In this document: in pieces, positions 45,030 through 54,507 of the stretch
Position numbering within the stretch: position 1 is the stretch's first letter
Layout of the letters: each line of letters begins with the position of its first letter
NCBI GenBank assembly: GCA_934648845.1
Contig: CAKUFS010000004.1
Coordinates: 1 to 64,000, forward strand
Direction: 5' to 3'
DNA from: an uncultured Eggerthellaceae bacterium
GTDB taxonomy: Bacteria; Actinomycetota; Coriobacteriia; Coriobacteriales; Eggerthellaceae
Length of the DNA stretch: 64,000 bases
Made by a program: the position numbers and the translations under genes
The notes under the pieces: model-generated
The model's database searches: none
What the model saw: only the letters and a program-made list of their open reading frames with translations
What the model was told of the DNA's origin: nothing

Positions 45030-45794
45030 TTAACGCTCCTTGCTTCCGTAAGGGCGAACGATGATGGCCAGACCAACTTTGAGCATGTAATAAAGAGCTG
45101 ACTTGGCGCCAATGGAAGAGGTTCCGCCCTGGCGCTCGTGCATGACCACGCCGACTTCCTGCACGCGCTTACCCAAAGAAATCATGCAAGAAAGCGACTC
45201 CGGCTCCGGATAATCATGCGGATAATACTGGACGAACTCGCGCAAAACATCCTGATTCACCGCGCGAAAACCCGAGGTCACATCATAGATTCGTTGCCTC
45301 GTGATCAGCTTGATAAGCGCAGAGAGAATAGCGATGCCCGCGCGCCGCGCCGCAGTGCTTTTGAATGTGTTACCCTCGCCCACAAAGCGCGAGCCAACCG
45401 TCATATCCGCTTTGCCATCAAGGATGGGCTGAATCAAGCGATCGATGCAAGATTCGTCGTGCTGACCATCGCCATCGAACTGGACCGCAATCTGATATCC
45501 GCGGTTCAGAGCATACTTGTATCCCGTTTGAACTGCGCCACCAATGCCCAGGTTTTGACATAAATCGATGTGATTCGCCTTCATTTCATTGAGAATGCGC
45601 GGCGTAGCATCGCACGATCCATCGTTGATAACAACGTAGTCATACGGCAGTCTCTCCAGCTTGCGAACGACTTTTTCGATGTTCGCTTCCTCGTTGTAAG
45701 CAGGGACAACAATAAGAACGTCCGCACTTTGCGCGCACGCATTCAAGCCATCTATTCCCTGTTGCGAAGAAAGCCCTTGCGGTATTGAACCCAT
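45030..45794 (-). CDS. Family 2 glycosyltransferase (DPM1/polyprenyl type)
   Basis: The 254-residue enzyme has a GT-A fold: VLIVVPAYNEEANI, VINDGSCDATP, the D-x-D-like QFDGDGQHDE and the C-terminal RQGGTSSIG. It most likely moves a sugar from a nucleotide donor to polyprenyl phosphate or a glycan at the membrane. Its stop lies 1 base before the DUF2304 start, so they are co-translated. No C-terminal membrane helices are seen; DUF2304 could supply them. Confidence 0.85.
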   Translation of the reverse strand: MGSIPQGLSSQQGIDGLNACAQSADVLIVVPAYNEEANIEKVVRKLERLPYDYVVINDGSCDATPRILNEMKANHIDLCQNLGIGGAVQTGYKYALNRGYQIAVQFDGDGQHDESCIDRLIQPILDGKADMTVGSRFVGEGNTFKSTAARRAGIAILSALIKLITRQRIYDVTSGFRAVNQDVLREFVQYYPHDYPEPESLSCMISLGKRVQEVGVVMHERQGGTSSIGAKSALYYMLKVGLAIIVRPYGSKER

Positions 45795-46147
45795 AAAAGA
45801 GAACCGTTTCCTATTCCTGTACCATACCTGAGCGCCTTACGAGACCCGAACGCTTTGACCAACTGCATGTTCCATGCCTGTCCAAGTGTCCCGAACGCCC
45901 AAACATCCGCGCCTCCAAAATCCCAAAAGACGCAGAGAATTGTTCTTTTTTCTAACCGTTCAGTATACCTCACCAGGCAAAAATACAGCAACGCAGTAGG
46001 ATGACGTTACTACCAAAAGCCCATTTGTCTCAAGGGAAGGCACAGAACAGCGCGGCATCTGTCGCTTTCGCAACACTCGCCGCAATCGCACCCCCAGGAA
46101 GCGCGCGGAAATCAGAATTCATCGCACGATCGCTGCAGCACGCGTTG
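45795..46147. other. Intergenic stretch without recognised feature
   Basis: About 350 bp between the GT2 start and the CorA end (both minus-strand genes). It should include the GT2 promoter. No gene, repeat or clear terminator was recognised. Confidence 0.45.
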
Positions 46148-47110
46148 CTACCGAAACCACCGACACTTGACGAAGATAATCCCCGCAGAAACGCAGAGCA
46201 CCAACGATATGAGCGTCGCCCATATCCACGAGTCAACGAACGGCAGATTGTCCACGTTCATGCCGTAGAAGCTAAACACGATGGTCGGAACAGCCAACAC
46301 CAATGTGATGATGGTCAGACGCTTCATGGCGTCATTCATGCTATTGTTGATGATGTTGCTGAACGTGTCCATGGTTTCGTTGAGCAGCTTCGAGCTGATT
46401 TCGCACATTTCGGAAGCTTGGCGAAACTCAATGCGCACGTCATCAAGCAGGTCTTTATCCTCTTCGAACATCTTGATGTATTTTCCCGCACCGATCTTCG
46501 CCAGCGTGGCTTCCATGGCACGCAAAGAAATGGAGAAGTAAATCAGCGACTTCTCCAAACCCAACATGCGGATCATCTCAAGATTGCGCATGCTCGCGCG
46601 CAATTTCTGCTCGTTTTTCTTGAATTGGCGGTCGATAATGCGCAAGTTTGTCTGGTAACTTTGAGAAACGTGAAGCATCATAAGGAGCAGCATTTGCGTG
46701 CGCTGCTGCGTTTTAAGCTCACGCGAGCGACCCGCCTGAAAGTAGGTCACCGTCGCGTTTTCCTGAAGCGCCACTGTCACGATGACCTGGTGTTCCGGTA
46801 AAAAAAGCGCCGAGAGCGGATGCGTGTCATACTGCGTTGTATCGGCAGCAACCTTGTCGTCTTTGTCCTCTACGCAAGGGCAGTCCAAAATAACCAGCGT
46901 ATGGCGCGAATCTTCATCGTAGTCAATGTGGGAGCGTTCCTCATCATCGAACATGGCGGTAATGAATTCCGACTCAATGTTCAGCGCGCCCTCAAGCCAA
47001 CCGCGATCTTCGGCGGTGGGCGCAACAACGCTCACCCAGCAACCCGGCTGAATTTCTTCAAGTTGCGAAAGCGCGTTCGTTGTTTCATCTGTGCGATAAA
47101 TAGTAATCAT
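46148..47110 (-). CDS. corA: CorA-family divalent cation transporter
   Basis: From ATG 47110 the protein has 320 residues: a cytoplasmic alpha/beta domain, a long helix and two C-terminal membrane spans. The pore signature is visible in FSFYGMNVDNLP near the end, followed by WIWATLISLVLCVSAGIIF. CorA proteins let magnesium, cobalt or nickel in. A longer frame from 47158 exists but has no better start. Confidence 0.9.
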   Translation of the reverse strand: MITIYRTDETTNALSQLEEIQPGCWVSVVAPTAEDRGWLEGALNIESEFITAMFDDEERSHIDYDEDSRHTLVILDCPCVEDKDDKVAADTTQYDTHPLSALFLPEHQVIVTVALQENATVTYFQAGRSRELKTQQRTQMLLLMMLHVSQSYQTNLRIIDRQFKKNEQKLRASMRNLEMIRMLGLEKSLIYFSISLRAMEATLAKIGAGKYIKMFEEDKDLLDDVRIEFRQASEMCEISSKLLNETMDTFSNIINNSMNDAMKRLTIITLVLAVPTIVFSFYGMNVDNLPFVDSWIWATLISLVLCVSAGIIFVKCRWFR

Positions 47111-47260
47111 AAGCGCATTATATGCTTGAACGGCGCTCTGCAACACCAAGATGCGCAAAGGTTACCAAGTCCTGACGAATGATTTGCAAGAGGTTTGCGA
47201 AGCGAAGGGCGACGGACAGACACGAGTGCGCGCGTTGGAGCCTGCCCTCTTTCGAGCCGC

Positions 47261-48163
47261 CTACAAATCCAGCCCGTCATCAACGGCAAGCCCCTGCGCC
47301 AACTCCATAAGAAGCGCCGTTGCCTCAACGGAACCGCGTGCCGAACACTCCGCCGCCGCGCGCAATGCCGCGTCCTTCGTTATGAGCTGGTTCTTCGCAA
47401 TAAATTTGAGCGTTTCGGCATCATAGCCAAGCGCCGCGCACACCTTATCGCCCTGATTGCGCAAGAAGCGGCGGCAATCGGCATCAAGCGCGTTGGGTCC
47501 CGCTGCAAGCGGCGCGTCAGCCGCTGCATCCCCCGCCGCGGCAAGCCACGCGCGCCATGCCACGTGAATCTCGGGCGGAATAGCGCGCGGGACCGGCGCG
47601 GGAAACGGCTCATCTTTTCGAAGCGGCGGGCGGAACTCATTGTTCAGAAGCGCGGGCGGAATCTCTCGACCACCCAACGTGACGGATTCCAAGCGCTTGC
47701 AACCCCAGAACGCGCGCTCGCCCAACGTGGTAACGCTTGCAGGCATATTCACTTTACGCAGGAAGGCACAACCTGAAAACGTGAGCTGTTCAATAGTTTC
47801 AAGATGCGAAGGAAGCTCGATTTCCTCTAACATGCGACAAATGCGAAATGCTTCTTCGCCAATAAACGTCACGCTCTGCGGAATAACCACTTTCTGCAGT
47901 GACGTGCAGTAATAAAACGCCCACCGCGAAATTGTTGTCACGCCATCGGGAATTATGACCGTTTTCACAAACGGATTGCCTGCAAAAGCACTCGGCCCAA
48001 TCATGCGCGCGCCCGCGGGAATCGCAATATCGCGCTCCTTGCCTTTATACTTTACCAGCACATCATCGCTGATGGTAAAGCCGTCTTGATACACCACGCC
48101 TTGCATGCGATCGGTCACTTCGGAATCGTCACCGTAATGCGCTATTACCGTTTCATAAATCAT
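47261..48163 (-). CDS. BspA-type leucine-rich-repeat protein
   Basis: The first half (residues ~40-170) has about five repeats of the BspA/LRR_5 form (I-GPSAFAGNPFVKTVIIPDGVT, ISRWAFYYCTSLQKVVIPQSVT and so on). The second half is Ala-rich and helical, without a recognised domain. There is no signal peptide, so it may stay in the cell. These repeats serve in protein binding; the partner is unknown. Start codon ATG 48163 has only a weak ribosome site. Confidence 0.75.
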   Translation of the reverse strand: MIYETVIAHYGDDSEVTDRMQGVVYQDGFTISDDVLVKYKGKERDIAIPAGARMIGPSAFAGNPFVKTVIIPDGVTTISRWAFYYCTSLQKVVIPQSVTFIGEEAFRICRMLEEIELPSHLETIEQLTFSGCAFLRKVNMPASVTTLGERAFWGCKRLESVTLGGREIPPALLNNEFRPPLRKDEPFPAPVPRAIPPEIHVAWRAWLAAAGDAAADAPLAAGPNALDADCRRFLRNQGDKVCAALGYDAETLKFIAKNQLITKDAALRAAAECSARGSVEATALLMELAQGLAVDDGLDL

Positions 48164-48689
48164 AGAATCATAGTTTCTCTGAAGATAACATAAAATGTTT
48201 TACTTTATATCTCAAAGGGCATTACACTTGCACCGTTTATATTGATGCAAGCGCCGCCCTTCTGCATAATATACCAGCTGCATGCGGTTTTTCTTGCTGG
48301 GTTTTCGTTTCCTGAGCACGCACGGCTTCTGTGCGCGACAGGGCACGCATGAGAGCACGCCTTGAAGCATACGGATCAAATACAAGGCAACGACCTTGGT
48401 ATATACCGTCTGCCTTCACATTATCACCACCACTTCGAAACCGCTCCGCAACAAATTTGGATGCTTTCTTTACCATCGACCATCAAACGGAACGTTAAAA
48501 AACTCTTCGACGCCCAAAGTCACCATATGAGTTGTTAGGGCCGCAAAAAACTTCCTATGGGTTATAGTTTGCAACGTACGAGAGGCAATCAATTTTAAAG
48601 CTCGCGCACATTTGATTCAGAAATACCCCCCCTTCCTGTCTGGATCATGGATATGTAGCGTTTATGCTTCCCCAGCCTTTCCAAAAGTA

Positions 48690-48729
48690 GCCCTGCCTTC
48701 CCCCTCCCTCCTGGCAGGGCTTTTCTTTG
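48690..48729 (+). terminator. Leader hairpin before murT-gatD
   Basis: GCCCTGCC (48690-48697) pairs with GGCAGGGC (48713-48720), followed by TTTTCTTTG. No plus-strand gene ends here, so it marks the end of a leader or small RNA upstream of the MurT-GatD gene. The whole gap 48164-48868 otherwise holds the LRR promoter and no other gene that I can support. Confidence 0.55.
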
Positions 48730-48868
48730 CCCTGAAACTTCAACAGCATGCTCTGTGTTTGTTTTCCCGCTCCGTTCAAATGAAACAGACTCGCAATAGT
48801 GCGCGCGTAAAATCGGCAATTGTTTAGGTATGAACTTGTACGAAAAGCGAAAAAGGAAGGCATGCAGC

Positions 48869-51196
48869 GTGAGTTTCTCAGAGAAAATCGCACGATGCGC
48901 AGCGGATGCGTCGCGACGGATTCTGCGTGACGTTTTTCATCGCGATGCCGCCAATTTCCCGGGCAAAATAGGTCTCTACCTGGACTCATCGCTTATTTCT
49001 CATGCCGCGCGCAATCTGGAATACGGATCGATTTGCGTTGTGGGCACAAACGGCAAAACAACCACCACAAACCTTATCGCGAACGCACTTGAAGCGGCGG
49101 GGCTTTCCGTGTGCTGCAACCGAACGGGAGCAAACCTTGATTCCGGCGTGGCATCTGCCCTGCTTGAGCAAGGGCAGGCTCAATGGGCGGTGCTGGAATG
49201 CGATGAGCTATGGCTTGTCCATGTGCTTCCCCAGCTGCAAAGCAAATACTTGTTGCTCCTTGACCTTTTTCGCGATCAGCTGGATCGCGCCGGAGAAATT
49301 GAACTTGTCCAGAAAAGCATTGTTTCGGCGCTTGAGTTGTCGCCGCGAACCACACTTATCTACAACGCCGACGATCCGCTGTGCACCACTGTTGCCCAAA
49401 CGGCTCCTAACAAAAGCATTGCTTTTGGCGTACAGGAAAGTATGGGGCTTGCGCAGAATTCTGTGGCCGATGCTCAGATTTGCCAGCGCTGCTCAAGCAC
49501 GCTTGCCTATGAGTACCATCAATATGGCCAGTTGGGAAGCTATTACTGCCCAACGTGCGGATTTGCGCGTCCCAAGCTTGATTTCGCTGCCGAGCAAGTT
49601 GCTTTGAGCGCCCTGGGCGTAGATTTCACGCTTTCCGTACGTTGCGCGGTCGGGCAAACCGGCAAAAGCACGCAATCCCTGCGCGTGTCGGCAAATCTTC
49701 CTGGTTCTTATATGGTTTACAACTTGACCGCAGCCGCCGTGGCAGCAACGCTTCTGGGCTGTCCGCCCAGTGCGATTCAGCAGGCAATAGGATCGTTTAC
49801 GCCGCAAAACGGTCGCCTGGAACGCTTGCGCATTGGGCGCCACGACGTACTGCTGAATCTGGCGAAAAACCCTACGGGAATGAATCAGAACCTTCGCATT
49901 GCTCTGAATGATAAGCGGCCTTTTGCGCTGGCTGTTTTCATCAACGATAAAGAAGCCGATGGACACGATGTCTCGTGGTTGTGGGACGTTGATTTCGAGG
50001 AGTTGGCAACGCGGACTGACATTTGCGTTTTTGCAGGTGGAATCCGTAAAAACGACTTACAAGTTCGTTTGAAATACGCGGGCGTAAACGCGCGGCTGCT
50101 CGAATCTGCGGAAGAATTGATTTCAGCAGCTGCAAACTCTTTGGACAACGAATGCCCCGTGTATGTCATTGCGAACTACACTGCACTGCCATCGGTAAAA
50201 GGCGCCTTGGAAACGCTTGCTCAGAGCGTTGAGCAGCCTGTTTGCGAGTCTGCATCCAAGGACGATGCACCCGCTTCGTCCGCGGATTCTGCGACTCCTG
50301 CGACAGGCGCCCCTGGCACGGTCACGATCGCAACCCCCTGCACCGGCGCGCACGTCTTTACAGGCACGCCCACGTCTGCGGCCGCAAACGCTGTAGCTGG
50401 CACCGATCCCGCAACGCCCAACCCCTCCTGCAACACCGTAGCAGACGACAAACCCCTGGTCATCGCCCACCTCTTCCCCAAGCTTTTGAACCTCTACGGC
50501 GATGGCGGCAACGTGACCATTCTGAGAAAACGTCTTGCTTGGCGCGGAATCCCTGTCCAGGTGCGCGTTATCGACGAAACGACTCCGTTCGATTTAACTG
50601 ATGTTGACCTGGTGTTCTTGGGGGGCGCACCCGACCGCGAAGAGGAAATTGCGGCGCAGCATATTGGGGAACACGCTAATGAACTTGCCGCGTTTATCAA
50701 TGCCAGCGGCGTATGCCTTGCCATCTGCGGCGGCTATCAAATGCTGGGTCGCAGCTGGCTGCTCAACGGAAAAACCGTGCCCGGCTTGGGGCTTGGTACG
50801 TTCGAAACGCGACGCGCGGGAGATGCGCACGATCGCTTGGTAGGAAACATTGCGCTGCGAGTCACCGGCATTGCGCAGCCAGTCATCGGGTACGAAAACC
50901 ATGCAGGGCGCACGTACCTTGATTCTGATACCCAAGCATTTGGCCAGGTCATATCGAAAACGGGATGCGGAAACAACGACACGAAGAAAACCGACGGTTA
51001 CCTGAACGGGAATTTTGTGGGCACGTACCTGCACGGTCCGCTTTTGGCGAAAAACCCGGAGCTGGCTGACACGTTGCTGCAGCGCGCGCTTGACCATTGG
51101 GCCACGCGTTGGAACGAACCAGCGCCGCCCCTCGGGCAGCTTGACGACACCGCCGAGCTACAGGCGAACGCATTCATGGCGGCGCGTCTGCTGTAA
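48869..51196 (+). CDS. murT-gatD: Single-chain MurT-GatD lipid II isoglutaminyl synthase
   Basis: Residues about 35-450 are MurT: Mur-ligase ATP loop VVGTNGKTTTTNLI, a zinc ribbon with CQRCSSTLAYEY and YYCPTCGF, and the MurT C-terminal domain with LNLAKNPTGMNQNL. After a Ser/Ala/Thr-rich linker of about 75 residues comes a CobB/CobQ-type glutaminase, GatD: LYGDGGNVTILRKR, nucleophile in AICGGYQMLG, and His in YLHGPLL. In the known systems these are two proteins that together amidate the alpha-carboxyl of D-Glu in lipid II. GTG 48869 has AAGGAAGG before it; ATG 48830 is an upstream in-frame alternative. asnB follows by 140 bp. Confidence 0.88.
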   Translation: MSFSEKIARCAADASRRILRDVFHRDAANFPGKIGLYLDSSLISHAARNLEYGSICVVGTNGKTTTTNLIANALEAAGLSVCCNRTGANLDSGVASALLEQGQAQWAVLECDELWLVHVLPQLQSKYLLLLDLFRDQLDRAGEIELVQKSIVSALELSPRTTLIYNADDPLCTTVAQTAPNKSIAFGVQESMGLAQNSVADAQICQRCSSTLAYEYHQYGQLGSYYCPTCGFARPKLDFAAEQVALSALGVDFTLSVRCAVGQTGKSTQSLRVSANLPGSYMVYNLTAAAVAATLLGCPPSAIQQAIGSFTPQNGRLERLRIGRHDVLLNLAKNPTGMNQNLRIALNDKRPFALAVFINDKEADGHDVSWLWDVDFEELATRTDICVFAGGIRKNDLQVRLKYAGVNARLLESAEELISAAANSLDNECPVYVIANYTALPSVKGALETLAQSVEQPVCESASKDDAPASSADSATPATGAPGTVTIATPCTGAHVFTGTPTSAAANAVAGTDPATPNPSCNTVADDKPLVIAHLFPKLLNLYGDGGNVTILRKRLAWRGIPVQVRVIDETTPFDLTDVDLVFLGGAPDREEEIAAQHIGEHANELAAFINASGVCLAICGGYQMLGRSWLLNGKTVPGLGLGTFETRRAGDAHDRLVGNIALRVTGIAQPVIGYENHAGRTYLDSDTQAFGQVISKTGCGNNDTKKTDGYLNGNFVGTYLHGPLLAKNPELADTLLQRALDHWATRWNEPAPPLGQLDDTAELQANAFMAARLL

Positions 51197-51336
51197 TGCT
51201 GCGGCGCGATAAACACTAGCAAAGACGGAGTGGCAGCCGCTTTCCGCAAGCATGCGCAAATGAGCAGCGTAAAAAGTTGGCATGAACGAAAAACGAGCGT
51301 CGCGAAACAAGCGGCGAACCGAAAAGGAGCAATAGT

Positions 51337-53286
51337 ATGTGTGGGATATGCGGTTTCACAAATGCGCAGGATATTGACCAGAGCATTCTTAAAGCCATGT
51401 GCGACATCATGGCACATCGCGGCCCCGATGGCGAGGGACAATATCTGGCCGACGGCATAGCGCTGGGACATCGACGCCTTTCGCTGGTTGACCTCGAAAA
51501 CGGCAACCAACCCATGGTACGCGCGACCGGCGCGCATGCATCGGCAGTCACTTCCCCTGCTCGCACGCCCATGGGCGAGCCTTGCAACCCCGAAACATGC
51601 ATGCAGCGCGGCGATTACGTTATTGTCTTCAACGGAGAAATCTACAACTACCAGGACTTACACGCAGAGCTTGTCCAGATGGGCTGGGAATTCGCAACGC
51701 ATTCCGACACCGAGGTTTTACTGGTAAGCTACCTGCAATGGGGCAAAACCATGCTGCAGCGCTTGCGCGGCATGTTCGCCTTCGCCCTTTGGGATGCGCG
51801 CAACAAAGAGCTTTTCTGCGCACGCGACTTCTTCGGCATCAAGCCGTTTTATTACACACAGCAGCAGGGGCAATTCATCTTTGCAAGCGAGATAAAAAGC
51901 ATTTTGGAGCACCCTGCCTATCATCGCGAGCTCAATCGCGAAGCCCTTGAGCAGTACCTGTGCTTCCAGTTCTCGGCGCTGCCCGAGACTTTTTTCAAGG
52001 GCGTGTTCAAGCTTCCGCCCGCTCATTGCCTGACGGTTCACGCCAATGGCTCACTGGAAATGGAGCGCTATTGGCAGCCTGAGTTTTGTTCCGACAGCAC
52101 GCGCTCCGAAGAAGCGACCGTTGACGCCATTGACCAGGCCATGCGTGAAAGCGTGCGCTATCACAACGTAGCCGATGTTGAAGTGGGATCATTTCTGAGC
52201 AGCGGCATTGACTCTAGCTACATGGCAGCGTGTCTTGCCAAAGAGAACCCTGCCATCAAGACGTTTACCGTGGGATTCGCCGAGTACCAAGGCGAGCGCG
52301 ACGAGATTTCGTGGGCGCAAGAATTAGCCAATGAACTGGGTGTTTCAAACGCAAGCCACCACATTACCGAGCCTGAATACTGGGAGAGCCTGCCGCGCGT
52401 TCAATGGCACATGGACGAGCCGTGCGCCGACCCCAGCGCCGTTGCGCTGTACTTTGTTGATAAGCTGGCGGCAACGCAAGTCAAAGCGGTGCTTTCAGGA
52501 GAAGGGGCCGATGAATTCTTCGGCGGCTATAAAATCTACCAAACGCCATTCGCAAATGCCCATGTGGCAGGCTTGCCAAAACCTCTTCTGCAAGCAGGTG
52601 CGCAGTTGGCAAGCGCGCTGCACCTGCGCGGCGCAAACTATCTGAACCGCGCAAGCCACACCGTGGAGGATTGGTATTACACGAATGCAAACGGCGTTGC
52701 GTTTTCGCCCGAAGAACGTGCGGCGCTGCTGAAAGAGCCGGTAAGCGTAGGCAGCCCGCAGAATTTGGTAGCGCCAACATATGCGGAAGCGGCTGCTCAA
52801 AACCTTGACGAGACAACGCGCATGCAATACCTTGACCTGCACTTTTGGCTCGTAGGCGATATTTTGCTCAAAACCGACAAAATGTCCATGGCGCACTCCT
52901 TGGAAAGCCGTGTGCCGTTTCTTGACCGCGGCGTATTCGATCTGGCGCGCACCATTCCTACCCCGTTGAAGGCAAATGAGCACCAAACAAAGATAGCGCT
53001 GCGCCAGGCCGCCGAACGCGCAATCCCCTCACAATGGGCCCAGAAGGAAAAGCTCGGATTCCCCGTGCCAGTAGTCAGCTGGCTTCGCGAAAACCACTAT
53101 TACCAGCAGGTAAAAGAGTGGTTCACCGGCCCTGAAGCTCAACAGTTTTTCAATGTTGATCAGCTGCTTAAGCTGCTCGACGAACATCGCGCCGGCACCG
53201 ATAACAGCCGAAAGATATGGATTTGCTTCATGTTCCTTATGTGGTACCGCATTTTCTTTACAGAGCAGAGCGTAAAGAGTAATTGA
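51337..53286 (+). CDS. asnB: Glutamine-hydrolysing asparagine synthetase-type amidotransferase
   Basis: The 649-residue enzyme starts MCGICGFTN, so Cys2 becomes the nucleophile. The glutaminase part has AHRGPDGEG and VFNGEIYNY; the synthetase part has the PP-loop SFLSSGIDSSYMA and LSGEGADEFFGGY. About 25 extra residues lie near residue 65-90. It can make asparagine, but members of this family in other Gram-positives amidate meso-diaminopimelate of peptidoglycan. The place right after MurT-GatD favours that second role (inference). RBS AAAAGGAGCAATAGT. Confidence 0.9.
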   Translation: MCGICGFTNAQDIDQSILKAMCDIMAHRGPDGEGQYLADGIALGHRRLSLVDLENGNQPMVRATGAHASAVTSPARTPMGEPCNPETCMQRGDYVIVFNGEIYNYQDLHAELVQMGWEFATHSDTEVLLVSYLQWGKTMLQRLRGMFAFALWDARNKELFCARDFFGIKPFYYTQQQGQFIFASEIKSILEHPAYHRELNREALEQYLCFQFSALPETFFKGVFKLPPAHCLTVHANGSLEMERYWQPEFCSDSTRSEEATVDAIDQAMRESVRYHNVADVEVGSFLSSGIDSSYMAACLAKENPAIKTFTVGFAEYQGERDEISWAQELANELGVSNASHHITEPEYWESLPRVQWHMDEPCADPSAVALYFVDKLAATQVKAVLSGEGADEFFGGYKIYQTPFANAHVAGLPKPLLQAGAQLASALHLRGANYLNRASHTVEDWYYTNANGVAFSPEERAALLKEPVSVGSPQNLVAPTYAEAAAQNLDETTRMQYLDLHFWLVGDILLKTDKMSMAHSLESRVPFLDRGVFDLARTIPTPLKANEHQTKIALRQAAERAIPSQWAQKEKLGFPVPVVSWLRENHYYQQVKEWFTGPEAQQFFNVDQLLKLLDEHRAGTDNSRKIWICFMFLMWYRIFFTEQSVKSN

Positions 53287-53463
53287 TGCCACGTTTTGCC
53301 GAGGACTATCCAATAGCACTTGTCTGACAAAAGACATAGGGTTTGAACTAAAACCAAAGGCGAGGCATGCTCGCAGGCGCGTGCCCATCAAAGCAGATCG
53401 CGAGCTCAGGCAAAAGCCAGGAACAAGGAGCGCCGTCCTACGGATTTCGGCCGAAAAAATACG

Positions 53464-53744
53464 AAATAGGAGAAAATCAAGTTTTTTACGTTTTCCTCCT
53501 ATTTTTAATGCCTTCTCTAGACATGAAATAGGAGAAAAATTGAAAATATTAAATTTCCTCCTATTTTTTTGCCCTGAAACGAAGCTCCAGTAAGAAGAAA
53601 ACGTCAATAACAAGCGGTGGAATTGGAAAAGATGTCAAAATAATAGGAGATTTTCGAAATTATTTCGATTTTCTCCTATTTTGCTTTTAATCACACTCGT
53701 AATAATAGGAGGAAATCGAGTTTTTTCGAGAAATCTCCTATTTC
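53464..53744. repeat. Array of four AAATAGGAG hairpins
   Basis: Four hairpins with stems AAATAGGAG-AAA/T pairing with TTTC-CTCCTATTT occur at 53464-53506, 53526-53570, 53643-53682 and 53704-53744. Start-to-start distances are 62, 117 and 61 bp, so they follow a nearly 61-bp register with one slot empty. Loops differ. Each right arm ends in a T run. They fill the gap after asnB and before the NiaR gene end (53287-53766). Confidence 0.75.
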
Positions 53745-53766
53745 ATAAAAAGAAGCCCGCAATTCG

Positions 53767-54507
53767 CTACGAAAACAGTTCCTGCGCTTCATAATCTGTA
53801 AGCGGTGCTAAAAATCCTTTTTGATCAAGGACCGAAATGATTTCATCAACGATATCGCTGGATGCCGCACTTATGCGATGGAAGTGGTATCCGTCGGTCA
53901 CGGTGGAGAGCGGAGCCGAAACGCCCTGGTTCAAGTCGGACAGGAACTGACGCACATCGCGTCGGCTCTTCACGTCAAGCGGAGCCGACAACCTGCCATA
54001 CGTACGGTGGTTCACCATAACGTCAACCACACATCCGCCCAGGTCAACAATGGCATCTAACTCGTCCTCAATTTGGTCGGGCGTATGGCGAACTTTCACC
54101 AACCGAACAACCTGAGTGCTTGACCGCTTAAGAACGTAACCTCGGTTTGTGGAGACGATATCGTGGCCGCACGCGCGAAGCAAAGCAACATCGGTCACAA
54201 TAACCTGCCTGCTGACCTGCAGTTTCTCTCCCAGTGCTTGACCGGAGATTGGCTTTGACGCCTCTTGCAGAAGCGAGACGATTTGTGCGCGCCGAACATC
54301 GCCGGTAACGCTCGGTGCGCCCAACGGCGCCGGCTGCCCCGCCGGTGCGTTGGCACCGGGCGCGGCACTATCGGGCGCGGCGCTCATTGCGGGCAACGCA
54401 GTTCGCGCGGCACCCGAAGCCTCTCCTGGCACCGCGCCCGCCCGTGCTGCCACCGTGCCGATCGCTTCGCCAACCACTTCGCCCTGCTCTTTATCCACGT
54501 GCTCCAT
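53767..54507 (-). CDS. niaR: NiaR-type niacin-responsive repressor (3H domain)
   Basis: The 246-residue protein has an Ala/Pro-rich N-terminal tail (about 70 residues), an HTH_11 domain (RRAQIVSLLQEA, VSRQVIVTDVALLRACG) and a 3H domain with the three conserved His positions in VRHTPDQ, NHRTYGR and GYHFHRIS. NiaR represses NAD-precursor uptake and synthesis genes with nicotinic acid as co-repressor. It shares an operon with the PTS EIIC_2-like permease (TAATG overlap), and a palindrome lies in the operon promoter. Confidence 0.85.
   Translation of the reverse strand: MEHVDKEQGEVVGEAIGTVAARAGAVPGEASGAARTALPAMSAAPDSAAPGANAPAGQPAPLGAPSVTGDVRRAQIVSLLQEASKPISGQALGEKLQVSRQVIVTDVALLRACGHDIVSTNRGYVLKRSSTQVVRLVKVRHTPDQIEDELDAIVDLGGCVVDVMVNHRTYGRLSAPLDVKSRRDVRQFLSDLNQGVSAPLSTVTDGYHFHRISAASSDIVDEIISVLDQKGFLAPLTDYEAQELFS

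Noticed and set aside
48237..48476. 79-residue minus-strand frame upstream of murT-gatD
   Set aside because: No ribosome site and no recognisable domain; composition is compatible with a chance frame, though a small unknown gene cannot be excluded.
48600..48730. Leader region considered as SRP RNA, 6S RNA or tmRNA
   Set aside because: None of the conserved sequence blocks of these RNAs could be found on either strand.
53464..53744. Repeat array considered as CRISPR
   Set aside because: Units are palindromic hairpins of unequal spacing, spacers are not uniform in length, and no cas gene is near.
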